A stretch of 64,000 nt of DNA, taken from contig JBBQUT010000027.1 of the NCBI GenBank assembly GCA_038212215.1, positions 1 through 64,000 on the forward strand, in the 5' to 3' direction. This DNA is from JALZAI01 sp038212215. Lineage in GTDB: Bacteria; Actinomycetota; Actinomycetes; Mycobacteriales; Jatrophihabitantaceae. The notes under the pieces were generated by a model. That model worked only from the letters and a program-made list of their open reading frames with translations, ran no database searches and was not told the DNA's origin. Positions 52,564 through 61,640 of the stretch are shown here, in pieces. Both the position numbers and the translations under genes were made by a program. Within the stretch, counting starts at the first letter, position 1; every line of letters begins with the position of its first letter.

Positions 52564-53325
52564 TCAGGCACGATCCACGAGCGGCAACGAACGCAGGCCA
52601 CGCTCAAGGTGCCACTGCAGGTGAGCCGCGACCAGCCCGCTCGCCTCGCGCCGCGCGGTCGGCGCGCTGGCGTCGGCGACGGCCCAATTGCTGCCGAGCA
52701 GCGCGGACAGCAGAACCACCGACTCGGGCTGCGGACTGGCTGACCCCGGCGGGCGGCACTTCGGGCACACCGAGCCGCCGGCCGGGACGTTGAACGCGCT
52801 GTGCGGCCCGGGAGCGGAGCAAACCGCGCACTCGTCCAATGCGGGCTGCCACCCCGACACCGCCATCGCCCGGATGAGGAAAGCGTCGAGAACCAGTCCG
52901 GGGTCGTGCTCGCGTTCCACCAGCGTCCGAAGGGCGCCGACGACGAGCAGGTAGAGCCGCAGCGCCGGCTCGCCCTCCTCGGTGAGCCGCTCGGCCGTCT
53001 CGCAGATCGCGCACACGCTCGTCCAACGGGAGTAATCGGTTGCGAGCTGCGCACCGTAGGCCGCGATCGATTCAGTCTGGGTGACCAGGTCGAGGCCCCG
53101 GTGCCCGCCGGGCTGGCGCTGCCCCTCAGGCAGCCGCGAGTGCAATTGGACGTCGATGTGGCTGCCCGGCTCCAGCCGGGCGCCGAACTTGGACGTGGTG
53201 CGGCGTACCCCCTTGCCAACGGCGCGCACGCGGCCGTGACGGCGGGTGAGCAGCGTGACGATGCGGTCGGCCTCGCCCAGCTTGTGCACGCGCAGCACGA
53301 CCGCGTCATCACGGTAGAGCGGCAT
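52564..53325 (-). CDS. recO: DNA repair protein RecO
   Basis: A 253-residue recombination mediator. The N-terminal OB fold begins PLYRDDAVVLRVHKLGEADRIVTLLT, and the C-terminal part holds a CxxC-CxxC zinc site: CAVCSAPGPHSAFNVPAGGSVCPKC (read in pieces). RecO loads RecA onto SSB-coated DNA in the RecFOR pathway. ATG at 53325 gives the conserved start. It overlaps the end of the upstream MFS gene by 17 bases. Confidence 0.95.
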   Translation of the reverse strand: MPLYRDDAVVLRVHKLGEADRIVTLLTRRHGRVRAVGKGVRRTTSKFGARLEPGSHIDVQLHSRLPEGQRQPGGHRGLDLVTQTESIAAYGAQLATDYSRWTSVCAICETAERLTEEGEPALRLYLLVVGALRTLVEREHDPGLVLDAFLIRAMAVSGWQPALDECAVCSAPGPHSAFNVPAGGSVCPKCRPPGSASPQPESVVLLSALLGSNWAVADASAPTARREASGLVAAHLQWHLERGLRSLPLVDRA

Positions 53326-54541
53326 ACTCCGATGGTCCCACTGCGGGGCCACTGCGGGCCGCGGACCCGCGCAGGCGCCGGTGCAGCAACACCGCGAACA
53401 TGCCCATCAGCATCCCGGACGCGATAGACACCGCGAACCCTGCCCTGGCGCCGTGCGCGTCGGCGATGCGGCCGACGACGGCGGCGCCCAGGCCGTAGCC
53501 GATATTGAGCCCGGTGATCAGCCAGGTCAACCCCTCGGTGAGCGACGTCGCCGCAACGACCCGGTCGACCAGGCCGAACGCTGTGATCAAGGTGGGCGCA
53601 GTGCCGAGCCCTACCACGAACGCGCACAACGCGAGCACGCCGACATTGACCGCCGCGAGGAACACCACCGGCAACATTGCGAAGATCACGGCTTGGAGGC
53701 GGAAGCGGGTGAGGATGTCGGCCTGCCAGGTCCGCGCGCCGTAGAGCAGCCCGGCGACCGCGCTGCCCGCCGCGAACATGGCCAGCACCAGCCCGGTCAG
53801 ACCGCGCTGCCCGTGCTGGCCGCAGAAGGCGACCATGGCGAGTTCCGCACTCGCGAACAACGCGCCCATGGCCGCGGTGGCCAGTGACAGCAGCACCATG
53901 CCGGGCTCGCGCAGCGGGAACGGATGTCTGGGGCTGCCTGGCGGATGAGGCTCCGGTTCGGTCGCCCGCTGTGTCCACAGCCACCAGGCGCCGACACCGA
54001 TCAGGGCAGCGCACACATAGAGCACGATCACCGGGTCGGCATGCGTGGCCAGCACCGTGGCGACCACCGGGCCGACCACGAAGATCAATTCGTCGAGTAC
54101 CGATTCGAGCGAGTACGCCGTTGCCAGCTCGGGGCGGCCGGCGAGCGCGAGCGACCAACGCGCGCGGACCAGCGAGCCCACCGACAGATAGCTGAATCCG
54201 ATGAAGAAGGTGGGGGCGAGCAGGGCCCAGTCCGGCGCGTCCTGTTCCAGCAGGACGGCCAGCAGGACGGTGCACGCAAGCGTCACCGCCGTAGCCGGAA
54301 GCAGCATGCGGCGCTGGCCGTAGCGATCGACCCAGCGGGCCAGCAGCGGGTTGCCGGGGGCGCCGCCGAGCACGTAGGTGGCGCTGAGCACGCCGGCAAA
54401 GCCGTAATGCCCGGTCTTGGCGGAGATGATCAGCACGATGGCGATCGGGTAGATCGCGATCGGCATGCGCATCACGAAGCCCGCCGCAGCGAACGCCGCG
54501 GCGCCCGGCGCGCGGAACACCGCGCGGTAGGTCGCGAACAC
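53309..54541 (-). CDS. MFS transporter
   Basis: A 410-residue transporter with 12 predicted membrane helices. The loop between helices 2 and 3 reads LLARWVDRYGQRRMLL, a variant of the MFS signature, and the second half shows AFGLVDRVVAATSLTEGLTWL and GAAVVGRIADAHGARAGF. It probably exports a small molecule or drug; substrate unknown. The GTG start directly abuts the era stop, and its end overlaps recO, so it is co-transcribed with era and recO. Confidence 0.9.
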   Translation of the reverse strand: MFATYRAVFRAPGAAAFAAAGFVMRMPIAIYPIAIVLIISAKTGHYGFAGVLSATYVLGGAPGNPLLARWVDRYGQRRMLLPATAVTLACTVLLAVLLEQDAPDWALLAPTFFIGFSYLSVGSLVRARWSLALAGRPELATAYSLESVLDELIFVVGPVVATVLATHADPVIVLYVCAALIGVGAWWLWTQRATEPEPHPPGSPRHPFPLREPGMVLLSLATAAMGALFASAELAMVAFCGQHGQRGLTGLVLAMFAAGSAVAGLLYGARTWQADILTRFRLQAVIFAMLPVVFLAAVNVGVLALCAFVVGLGTAPTLITAFGLVDRVVAATSLTEGLTWLITGLNIGYGLGAAVVGRIADAHGARAGFAVSIASGMLMGMFAVLLHRRLRGSAARSGPAVGPSEYAALP

Positions 54542-55465
54542 CTAAAAACCCAGCCGATCCAGCTTCTTGGGGTCGCGCTGCCAGTCGGCCTCGACGGCGA
54601 CGTGCACGTCGAGGTGCACCCGGCCACCCAGCAGCTCTTCGATACTGGCGCGCGAGCGCACCCCGATCCGCTTGAGACGCGCGCCGCCGGACCCGATGAC
54701 GATGCCCTTTTGACTGCGTCGTTCGAGATGGATCGTCGCGTAGATCGCAGTGATGTGCGGACGGTCGGGCATCGGGTGGCGTTCCTCGACCGTGACTGCG
54801 ATCGAGTGCGGCAACTCGTCACGAACCCCGTCGAGGGCAGCTTCGCGAATCATCTCGGCGATGCGGGTGTCGATGTCGTTGTCGGTCGTGACGCCGTCCG
54901 GATACAACTGGGGTCCCTCGGGCAAGTGCGCGACGAGCAACTCGGCGAGCAGTTCGACCTGCTCCCCGGATTGTGCGGACACCGGGACGACGTCCACGAA
55001 GCCGGCCAGTTCGTTCACCGCCATCAACTGCTCGGCGATCCGCGTGCGCGACGCGAGGTCGGTCTTGGTCACGATCGCGACCAGCGGCGCCCGCAGGGCG
55101 GCCAGTTCGGCTGCGATGAACCGGTCTCCCGGTCCGATCTTCTCGTCCGCGGGAACGCAGAAGCCCACGACGTCGACGTCGGCGAGGGTCGCCCGCACGA
55201 CGTCGTTGAGCCGCTCGCCGAGCAGTGTCCGCGGCCGGTGCAAGCCGGGTGTGTCGACAAGGACGAGTTGAGCGTCCGGACGGTTGACGATCCCCCGCAC
55301 GGCGTGTCGCGTCGTCTGCGGCTTGTCGCTAGTGATCACTATCTTGCTGCCGACCAGCGCGTTGGTGAGCGTCGACTTTCCGGCGTTCGGGCGCCCGACG
55401 AAGCACGCAAAGCCGGAGCGGTGGAGCACGGCTGCAATTGTCTCAGACGGCCGCCACATCCTCAT
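54542..55465 (-). CDS. era: GTPase Era
   Basis: A 307-residue GTPase. G1 is GRPNAGKS (24-31), G2 region KPQTTRHAVRG, G3 DTPGLHRPR and G4 TKTD; the C-terminal KH domain has ERRSQKGIVIGSGGARLKRIG and ends in KKLDRLGF. Era binds 16S rRNA and is needed for 30S subunit maturation. The start is ATG at 55465 or two codons later. It is divergent from the lipoprotein gene with only 35 bases between. Confidence 0.96.
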   Translation of the reverse strand: MRMWRPSETIAAVLHRSGFACFVGRPNAGKSTLTNALVGSKIVITSDKPQTTRHAVRGIVNRPDAQLVLVDTPGLHRPRTLLGERLNDVVRATLADVDVVGFCVPADEKIGPGDRFIAAELAALRAPLVAIVTKTDLASRTRIAEQLMAVNELAGFVDVVPVSAQSGEQVELLAELLVAHLPEGPQLYPDGVTTDNDIDTRIAEMIREAALDGVRDELPHSIAVTVEERHPMPDRPHITAIYATIHLERRSQKGIVIGSGGARLKRIGVRSRASIEELLGGRVHLDVHVAVEADWQRDPKKLDRLGF

Positions 55466-55500
55466 CCGCTAGCGCCCTGCGCCTGGGTACCGTCGACCTC

Positions 55501-56133
55501 ATGCGAGCCTTCCGTTTCGCGGTTCTGCTGGGCGCGGTTCTGCTGGGCGCGGTTCTGCTGGCGGCGTGCGGCTCACAGGCACCTTCGCCGGTGACGACGT
55601 CGACGGCGACGGCGACGGTCACGAGCACGCGTCCCGCTCCGCCGTCCGGCGCGCTCGACTCCGGTCCGACGACCAGCGCGAGGGCGTCGTCGTGTCCGTA
55701 CCTGTCCCAACAGTCCGCTGCAGGGAAGGTCGGCATGCGACTGGCGCGCATCACCGCACTCACGAGCGGCGGGGCGACGGTGGGCTGCCGCTTCTACGCG
55801 CTGCAAGGCTCGCCGCTCTCGCGAAGTGAGCATCTGCCGGGACCGCACCAACCGGCGCTGGAGATCCTGGTCTCGCGCTACCCGTCCGATCTCGCCGCGC
55901 ACAACGCGTTCGTCCGTCTGGATCAGGCCGAGGGCACCAACCCGCAGCAGGCCAGCATCGTGGGCCAGGCCCCCGGACTGTGCTTCCAGACGTCGTTCGA
56001 TGCCGCCGACAAGGGCAAGGACTGGGCTTGTGCGTTCAGCAAGGGCAAGCTCATGGTCGTCCTGCGGACGGTGGTAACGAAGTCTGCGCTCAACGTGATC
56101 CTCGTGTCCCGGGCCGTCGCGGCGCGTTTGTAG
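55501..56133 (+). CDS. DUF3558-like lipoprotein
   Basis: A 210-residue secreted lipoprotein. The signal peptide MRAFRFAVLLGAVLLGAVLLAAC ends in the lipobox LLAAC; its hydrophobic core is made of a repeated LLGAV from a 15-bp tandem repeat. A Thr/Pro/Ser-rich linker and a globular domain with four Cys (ASSCPYL, VGCRFYAL, GLCFQTS, DWACAFS) follow. The layout resembles the mycobacterial/actinobacterial DUF3558 lipoproteins, of unknown function. ATG at 55501 is the obvious start. Confidence 0.78.
   Translation: MRAFRFAVLLGAVLLGAVLLAACGSQAPSPVTTSTATATVTSTRPAPPSGALDSGPTTSARASSCPYLSQQSAAGKVGMRLARITALTSGGATVGCRFYALQGSPLSRSEHLPGPHQPALEILVSRYPSDLAAHNAFVRLDQAEGTNPQQASIVGQAPGLCFQTSFDAADKGKDWACAFSKGKLMVVLRTVVTKSALNVILVSRAVAARL
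55521..55565. repeat. 15-bp tandem repeat, three copies, in a signal peptide
   Basis: The unit GGTTCTGCTGGGCGC occurs twice exactly and a third time with two changes (GGTTCTGCTGGCGGC). Each encodes five hydrophobic residues of the lipoprotein signal peptide, so copy-number change would lengthen or shorten the membrane segment without a frameshift. Confidence 0.85.
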
Positions 56134-56269
56134 CACTGGGGCAGAGATCTCGAAGTGCGTGAGCCAATCAGGGCTCATGTAGTGCGTTCGTTGGCCGATG
56201 TATTAGTCGGTTGGGGCGAAGACGTCGCGCCGACGTCGTACGCCCGTTGAGAAGCAGAACCTCAAACAG

Positions 56270-58198
56270 ATGGTCAAACCGGTGAAGGATCGCGTTGTCG
56301 CGACTGAGCGGGAACGCGTTGCCTCGACGGCTGAGGCGGGCGGCCGACTGCGGTTACGCCGCCGGCCGGTGCTGGTAGTGGCGGTGTCCTTCGCCGAGCA
56401 CGACCAGGTGATCACCCAATTTGGAACCGCTGTCGCTGCTGAGCTGGCCAGTTCGGTGGCCGCCGCGTTCACCGACAGGCTCGAGGGTTCATGGGTGTTG
56501 GCCGACGATCCTCGCGGGGTTCTGCTCGTCGTGCCGGGCGTGGGAGCGACGACCGCGGAGCGGGTGCTCGGGCGAGTGCGCGCGGTTGTGGCGGCGCTGC
56601 ACTTTCACGCTGGATCCGAACTTGTCTTGGTGACGCCGCTGCTGGGTTATGCGACCGTCCATTCGGGCCACCCTTACCCCGCGCGAACGCGGGCGCTCGA
56701 AGCGTTGACGGCGGCCGCGTCGCGGAGGGACCTCGTGCCCGTGGGTTGGCGCCCGCTCGCACGCGCTCCCCGGGACTCGGGCATTGGTGCAGCCAGTCGT
56801 GAGCTGCGGGACCGCCACCGGCTCAGTCTGCAGATCGGGTTGACCTTTGCGCTCGCCCTCTTCGTGCCCTACGCCATATACGAGTTGGCAGGTTGGCTGC
56901 ACGTCGCGCGAACAGCGACGACCATCATGTATCTCGTTCTCACCGTCGCGCTGCTCGCGAACGCGCTCAGCATTTACGCCGAGTCTTTCGCCGCACTGGA
57001 TCCGGTGCGTCCACCTGAGCTTGCGGGCTCGGAATTGCCGAGTGCCAGCGCAATCATCGCGGCGTACCTGCCCAACGAGGCCGCGACGATCCTGGAGACG
57101 GTCAAGGTGTTTCTGGGTCTGGATTACGAGCCCGGATTGCAGGTAATTCTCGCCTACAACAGCCCACACTCGCTCCCAGTCGAGGCCGTCCTCACTGAAC
57201 TGGCCAAGCACGAGGATCGCCTCGTGCTGTTGAAGGTGTCCGACAGCACCTCCAAAGCCCAGAATGTCAATGCTGCGCTGCAGTTGGTGACCGGCGACAT
57301 GGTCGGCATCTTCGACGCCGACCACCACCCCACCTCCGGCTCGTTCCAGCGGGCATGGCACTGGCTGTCACACGGGTACGGCGTCGTGCAGGGGCATTGC
57401 GTCATTCGCAACGGGGCGAATTCCTGGGTGAGTCGGACAGTCGCCGTCGAGTTTGAATCGATCTATGCCCTCAGCCATCCCGGACGCGCACAATTGCACG
57501 GCTTCGGCATCTTCGGCGGCAGCAACGGCTACTGGCGCGCTGAGCTGCTCAGAGAGGTACGTCTGCGGGGCGCGATGCTCACCGAAGACATCGATTCCTC
57601 GTTGAGGGTGACCTTGCGCGGACAGCGGATCGCCAGTGACCCGGGTCTGATTTCCAGAGAACTCGCGCCGACCAGCCTCAGAGTCCTCGCCGGGCAGCGC
57701 CTTCGATGGGCTCAAGGGTGGTCGCAGGTATCGCTCGAGTACGCCCTGTCCGGGCTCCGCAGCCCCATTCTGAGCATGCGACAGAAATTCGGGACCACGT
57801 TTCTGCTGTGCTGGCGCGAGCTTTACCCGTGGCTATCTCTGCAGATGATCCCTCTCGTCGTTTATGTGCTCCTGCATCGCTCCAGCGAACCGTTCAACTG
57901 GTTCGTCCCGCTCCTGATTCTTTCCACGATCGTCACCTTCGCGGTCGGGCCGGTGCAGACCGCCCTGACCTACGTAGTCGCGGCCCCGGAAGTGCGGACC
58001 CACCGGATGTGGTTCCTGCAATACGCGCTTGTGAACCTGTTCTTCTACACCGAGTTCAAGAACACACTCGCCCGGGTGGCGCACATCAAGCAGATGATGG
58101 GTGAAGAGGTTTGGCGAGTAACGGTGCGCGATCCCGCCTTCGACTCGAACGCATTCGAGGAATTGACGGCGACGTCCGGCGTCACGGTTGTCGGGTGA
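56270..58198 (+). CDS. Processive family-2 glycosyltransferase with degenerate GGDEF-like N-terminus
   Basis: A 642-residue membrane glycosyltransferase. Residues about 32-160 resemble a GGDEF-type fold (ADDPRGVLLVVPGVGATTAERVLGRVR) in which the GG(D/E)EF active site has become DDPRG, so no diguanylate cyclase activity is expected. Two membrane segments follow (about 186-240), then the GT2 core with DAD (349-351), TED (438-440) and QRLRW (476-480), the residues of processive, cellulose-synthase-like enzymes, and further C-terminal membrane helices. It would make and perhaps export a beta-linked polysaccharide. The acyltransferase gene overlaps its stop by four bases (GTGA). No PilZ domain is present. 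Confidence 0.85.
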   Translation: MVKPVKDRVVATERERVASTAEAGGRLRLRRRPVLVVAVSFAEHDQVITQFGTAVAAELASSVAAAFTDRLEGSWVLADDPRGVLLVVPGVGATTAERVLGRVRAVVAALHFHAGSELVLVTPLLGYATVHSGHPYPARTRALEALTAAASRRDLVPVGWRPLARAPRDSGIGAASRELRDRHRLSLQIGLTFALALFVPYAIYELAGWLHVARTATTIMYLVLTVALLANALSIYAESFAALDPVRPPELAGSELPSASAIIAAYLPNEAATILETVKVFLGLDYEPGLQVILAYNSPHSLPVEAVLTELAKHEDRLVLLKVSDSTSKAQNVNAALQLVTGDMVGIFDADHHPTSGSFQRAWHWLSHGYGVVQGHCVIRNGANSWVSRTVAVEFESIYALSHPGRAQLHGFGIFGGSNGYWRAELLREVRLRGAMLTEDIDSSLRVTLRGQRIASDPGLISRELAPTSLRVLAGQRLRWAQGWSQVSLEYALSGLRSPILSMRQKFGTTFLLCWRELYPWLSLQMIPLVVYVLLHRSSEPFNWFVPLLILSTIVTFAVGPVQTALTYVVAAPEVRTHRMWFLQYALVNLFFYTEFKNTLARVAHIKQMMGEEVWRVTVRDPAFDSNAFEELTATSGVTVVG

Positions 58199-59418
58199 AG
58201 ATCTCTACGGTTGACGAAGGGCAAGCCAAGACGCTGCCCACCTACGCCGACAAAGCACCATCGACGCGCATGCACGACCTCGAGGGCTACCGAGGGCTGG
58301 CCGCGGTGGGCATCGTCGTCTTTCACGCCTTCCAGTTCGCCAGGGGAAACGCGTCGAGCAGCTATGCCTATCCGCACACGGTCGCGCAGGCCGTTCTGCG
58401 CAACCTCGACGGCCTGGTCAGCATGTTCCTCATTCTTTCCGCGTACCTGTTATACCTGCCCGTTGCGCGCAAGGTTCTGCAAGGCGTGCAGCCGGGCCCT
58501 GTCAAGCTCTTCCTGATCCGCCGGGCCACCCGAATCCTGCCGCTGTACTGGTCGGCGATCCTTCTCGTATGGTCTTACCGCAACACCAGACTGCCGGGCG
58601 ACTGGGTGGACCTCGTCGAGCACCTGACCTTCATACAAGTCTTCGACACCAAGAGAATCTTCTACACGATCGGGCCAGCGTGGTCACTTTCCGTCGAGAT
58701 CTGGTTCTATCTCTTCCTGGCCGCCGGGTATGTTGCGCTAAACCAACTGGTCGGCCGGACGACCGGTGCACGAAACAGACGGCTGCTGCTGCTGAGCGCG
58801 CCGGTGGTTCTCACTGTCGCATCTTTCGCGTGGCAAGCATGGGCGCTGTTCGTAACGCACCAGCCCGCGACCCGATGGGCCATCTGGTTCAATCCGATCG
58901 CTCGTGCCGACATGTTGGCCATCGGGATGTTCATCGCGGTCATTCACGCTTCTCGCTTCTCATCCTCCCCCGTGCGTAGGCCGCTGCTCATCCTGCTACG
59001 CATCACCGCGCTCGGGCTGCTGGTCTACGGGTGCGCCATTCGCACCGACGATCCCACCAGAATGTCGATCTTCAATCTGGTGTCCGCGCTCGCATTCGGG
59101 CTACTCATTGCCAGCTCGGTTTTCGACGACCCCAAGCACCTCTGGCGTCGAGCGCTCGCCGGGCGGCGGCTCGCGTGGCTCGGTCTCACCAGCTACAGCC
59201 TCTACATCTGGCACGAACCGGTCCTGCTTTACCTCGATACCCACTTTCACCTCAACCACGCGCCCCAAATGTTTCCGGTGATCGCCGTCCTTCTGGTCAG
59301 TGCCTCAGTCCCGGTCGCGTGGCTCAGCCACCACGCCATCGAGAAGCCACTCGGCCGGCTCCGATTTACGGTGGACAACCGCGGGAACCACCGCGACTAC
59401 TACCCGCCGACGAACTGA
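58195..59418 (+). CDS. Acyltransferase-3 family membrane O-acyltransferase
   Basis: A 407-residue protein with about ten membrane helices. Family marks are LEGYRGLAAVGIVVFHAFQFA with the catalytic-type His, RRATRILPLYWSAILL, and AWSLSVEIWFYLFL; the C-terminal SYSLYIWHEPVLLYL and HHAIEKPLGRL are also typical. Such enzymes acetylate or succinylate exported sugars. GTG at 58195 overlaps the glycosyltransferase stop, so it probably decorates the polymer made by that enzyme. Confidence 0.9.
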   Translation: MKISTVDEGQAKTLPTYADKAPSTRMHDLEGYRGLAAVGIVVFHAFQFARGNASSSYAYPHTVAQAVLRNLDGLVSMFLILSAYLLYLPVARKVLQGVQPGPVKLFLIRRATRILPLYWSAILLVWSYRNTRLPGDWVDLVEHLTFIQVFDTKRIFYTIGPAWSLSVEIWFYLFLAAGYVALNQLVGRTTGARNRRLLLLSAPVVLTVASFAWQAWALFVTHQPATRWAIWFNPIARADMLAIGMFIAVIHASRFSSSPVRRPLLILLRITALGLLVYGCAIRTDDPTRMSIFNLVSALAFGLLIASSVFDDPKHLWRRALAGRRLAWLGLTSYSLYIWHEPVLLYLDTHFHLNHAPQMFPVIAVLLVSASVPVAWLSHHAIEKPLGRLRFTVDNRGNHRDYYPPTN

Positions 59419-59536
59419 CCCCGGCTTCTCGTTCCGGAGTGCGCCGAACGCAGAATTCGCGCACCGCAGGGGCCGGCGTTACCGCGCTCGCGACCGTTCT
59501 GAGACGTTGCGTAGACAGCGAACACGTCTCGACCGA

Positions 59537-59971
59537 TCACTGCAGCAGGGTGTCAGTGCAACTGTCCGCGACGCCGTCGAAGTACTGGTCGAGGACGCGC
59601 TGAAAGATCGGCTCGCGGGGCTCGGCGCGCAGGAAGAGCGTCACCGATGAGCGCAGCTTCTTTGCGTCCACGACGCCAAGGATCTCTGTCGCAGTGCGGC
59701 CCTGCGTCGTGTCGAGCACCTCCGCGCACTCCAGCAGTCGCGGCCCGAGTACCGGATGCCGCAGGTACTCCCGTGCTTCCTCCAGCGAGGCAATCGCGTA
59801 GCGCTGCGAGGTCGCGGTTGTGCCCAGGCCCGCGATCTGCGGGAACACGAACCACATCCAATGGCTGCCTTTGCGCCCGCGCTCCAACTCTGCCAACGCG
59901 CTGTCATAGATACCGCCGTCGCCCTGCGCGCGCACAAATCGCTCCAGGTTGAAGCGGTCTACGTCGCTCAC
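59537..59971 (-). CDS. DUF1810 family protein
   Basis: A 144-residue protein of the DUF1810 family: DRFNLERFVRAQGDGGIYDSALAELERGRKGSHWMWFVFPQIAGLG (read in pieces) is the diagnostic start, followed by LRHPVLGPRLLECAEVL. The fold is alpha-helical and related to calpastatin-named entries; function unknown. GTG at 59971 gives the family's usual start. The 118 bases between it and the convergent acyltransferase gene hold no gene and no strong hairpin. Confidence 0.88.
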   Translation of the reverse strand: MSDVDRFNLERFVRAQGDGGIYDSALAELERGRKGSHWMWFVFPQIAGLGTTATSQRYAIASLEEAREYLRHPVLGPRLLECAEVLDTTQGRTATEILGVVDAKKLRSSVTLFLRAEPREPIFQRVLDQYFDGVADSCTDTLLQ

Positions 59972-60038
59972 AGCGCACGTCCCGTCCACTCTGGTTGATA
60001 ATCGACGTCGGACACTACTCGCTCGGACAGGCGGCAAG

Positions 60039-60932
60039 ATGGCGGCACGGCAGGCCCACAGACGGCCGCTGACCCGGCGGCAGTTATTTGCCGCGACCGC
60101 AGGCGTGCTCGCGCTGCCGGCGTGCTCGTCGGCCTCGCACGCGCCGTCCGGTACGGGGCGTGGGCCGTCCAGTACGCCCGCATCGGTGCGACACGACTAC
60201 GGCAGCGACCCGTCTCAATTCGGCGAGCTGTCGCGACCGAAGAGCGCATCGAAGCCTGGCACGGTCGTCATCATTCACGGCGGGTTCTGGCGGGCTCAGT
60301 ACAACCTTTCCCTGGGCCGCCCGCTCGCCGCCGATCTCGTCCGGCGCGGCTACACGGTCTGGAATCTCGAGTACCGCCGAGTGGGCGACGGTGGCGGGTG
60401 GACGGCGACGTTCGACGACGTCGCTGCCGGTATCGACAAGCTGGCCGACCTGGGGGTGAACACCTCGCACGTCGTCACCATCGGGCACTCGGCCGGCGGA
60501 CAACTGGCCGTCTGGGCGGCCGCGCGTCCGAAACTGCCCGTCGGGGCGCCGGGTGCACGGCCGACGGTGACCGTACGCGCCAGCGTCGCGCAGGCCGGGG
60601 TGCTGGATCTCGGGCGGGCCGCCCGCACCGGCGTCGGCGGCGCCGCAGTGCCCGATTTGCTCGGCGGCAGCCCTGATGAGGTGAGCGAGCGGTACCGGCT
60701 CACCGACCCGATCGAGCTACTGCCGATCCTGACCCCGGTCCTGTGCGTCCACTCGCGTGCCGACGACAGTGTCCCGTTCGCGCAGAGCACCGCGTATGTC
60801 GCCGCGGCCAAATACCTGGGCTCGCAGGCTTCCCTGAGCGAGGTCGACGGGGATCACCTCGACCTCATCGATCCGTCCTCGCCGGCCTGGAAGGTAGTGG
60901 TGCAGGCCCTGCCGGCTTTGCTCGCCAGGTGA
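60039..60932 (+). CDS. Exported alpha/beta-hydrolase (BD-FAE/esterase-like)
   Basis: A 297-residue hydrolase. The start RRPLTRRQLFAATAGVLALPAC combines a twin-arginine-like motif (TRRQLFA) with a lipobox-like LPAC, suggesting Tat export and lipid anchoring. The catalytic domain has VVIIHGGFWRAQYN (HGG oxyanion hole), the nucleophile elbow TIGHSAGGQLAVWAA, and CVHSRADDSVPF and GDHLDLI for the Asp and His. Such enzymes hydrolyse esters or act like formylkynurenine hydrolases. ATG at 60039. Substrate unknown. Confidence 0.86.
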   Translation: MAARQAHRRPLTRRQLFAATAGVLALPACSSASHAPSGTGRGPSSTPASVRHDYGSDPSQFGELSRPKSASKPGTVVIIHGGFWRAQYNLSLGRPLAADLVRRGYTVWNLEYRRVGDGGGWTATFDDVAAGIDKLADLGVNTSHVVTIGHSAGGQLAVWAAARPKLPVGAPGARPTVTVRASVAQAGVLDLGRAARTGVGGAAVPDLLGGSPDEVSERYRLTDPIELLPILTPVLCVHSRADDSVPFAQSTAYVAAAKYLGSQASLSEVDGDHLDLIDPSSPAWKVVVQALPALLAR

Positions 60933-60998
60933 CGCTCGACCCGGTTGATCCAGGCCAGCGGCTTGCCGCGCGCGTGAACCGATACGTCGTCCGGGCGT

Positions 60999-61021
60999 TA
61001 GTACTAGCGCGATAGTCCTAT
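60999..61021 (+). promoter_or_regulatory. Two small dyads upstream of an exported-protein/two-component operon
   Basis: A perfect palindrome TAGTACTA (60,999-61,006) is followed by the inverted repeat ATAG-TC-CTAT (61,012-61,021), centres 14 bases apart, in an AT-richer patch 65-87 bases before the next gene. They could be sites for the NarL-type regulator encoded by the operon or part of its promoter. Evidence is positional only. Confidence 0.3.
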
Positions 61022-61085
61022 AGCCGACCCGCGCCGTGGCGCACAGACTCAACCCAATGCACGTACTGCTCGGGAGGGAGTGATC

Positions 61086-61640
61086 ATGTTCGTGAACCGG
61101 CTTGTACTCGCGGTCGCCGCCGCCGCAGCGGCGGTCGGCGTCGCGATTCCAGCAGTCGCGGGCCTGTCGGGCAACCCGTCCTTCAGCGAGCGCATCCCGG
61201 TTCGCCCTCCGACGTCGGCACACATCGTCGAGTACAACCCCAATGGCAGCGTTCACCAGGACGACCGAGACCCGAGCGCAGTACGATACACACCCACCAG
61301 CACGAAGAGCGACGACCATGGGGCCGAAGCGGCCGTAAGCACGAGCACCGAGATTCAGGAGGCCCGCGATGCCACCAACGCGTCTCGGTCTGCTGGGGAC
61401 GGGCAGCAGCGGGCAGACCGAAGGGGTCGCGCGACCGGTTCGCCTCATCGCGCCGGCGAGCCCACGCATGACGCTCGCGAGCCGCGCCCGACGCCTACCC
61501 CGCAACCCTCCGAGGACAACGGGGGCCGCGTCGGCGACGCTTCCCACACCAAAGGCCGCGGACCAAGCGGGGGCGTCAGCGCCCCCCACGCCGTCACCGC
61601 GACCAGAAGCGATGGCGGCGGGGGCAGCAGCGGTCGATGA
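61086..61640 (+). CDS. Exported disordered protein coupled to a histidine kinase
   Basis: A 184-residue protein of no known family. The signal peptide (FVNRLVLAVAAAAAAVGVAIPAVAG) is followed by PSFSERIPVRPPTSAHIVEYNPNGSVHQDDRDPSAVRY (read in pieces) and then a long Ser/Thr/Pro/Arg/Gly-rich disordered tail ending in a glycine cluster. GGAGGGAG lies seven bases before ATG at 61086. The stop overlaps the start of the histidine kinase gene (ATGA), so the two are translated together. It may be a signal-sensing accessory or simply a structural secreted peptide. Confidence 0.65.
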   Translation: MFVNRLVLAVAAAAAAVGVAIPAVAGLSGNPSFSERIPVRPPTSAHIVEYNPNGSVHQDDRDPSAVRYTPTSTKSDDHGAEAAVSTSTEIQEARDATNASRSAGDGQQRADRRGRATGSPHRAGEPTHDAREPRPTPTPQPSEDNGGRVGDASHTKGRGPSGGVSAPHAVTATRSDGGGGSSGR

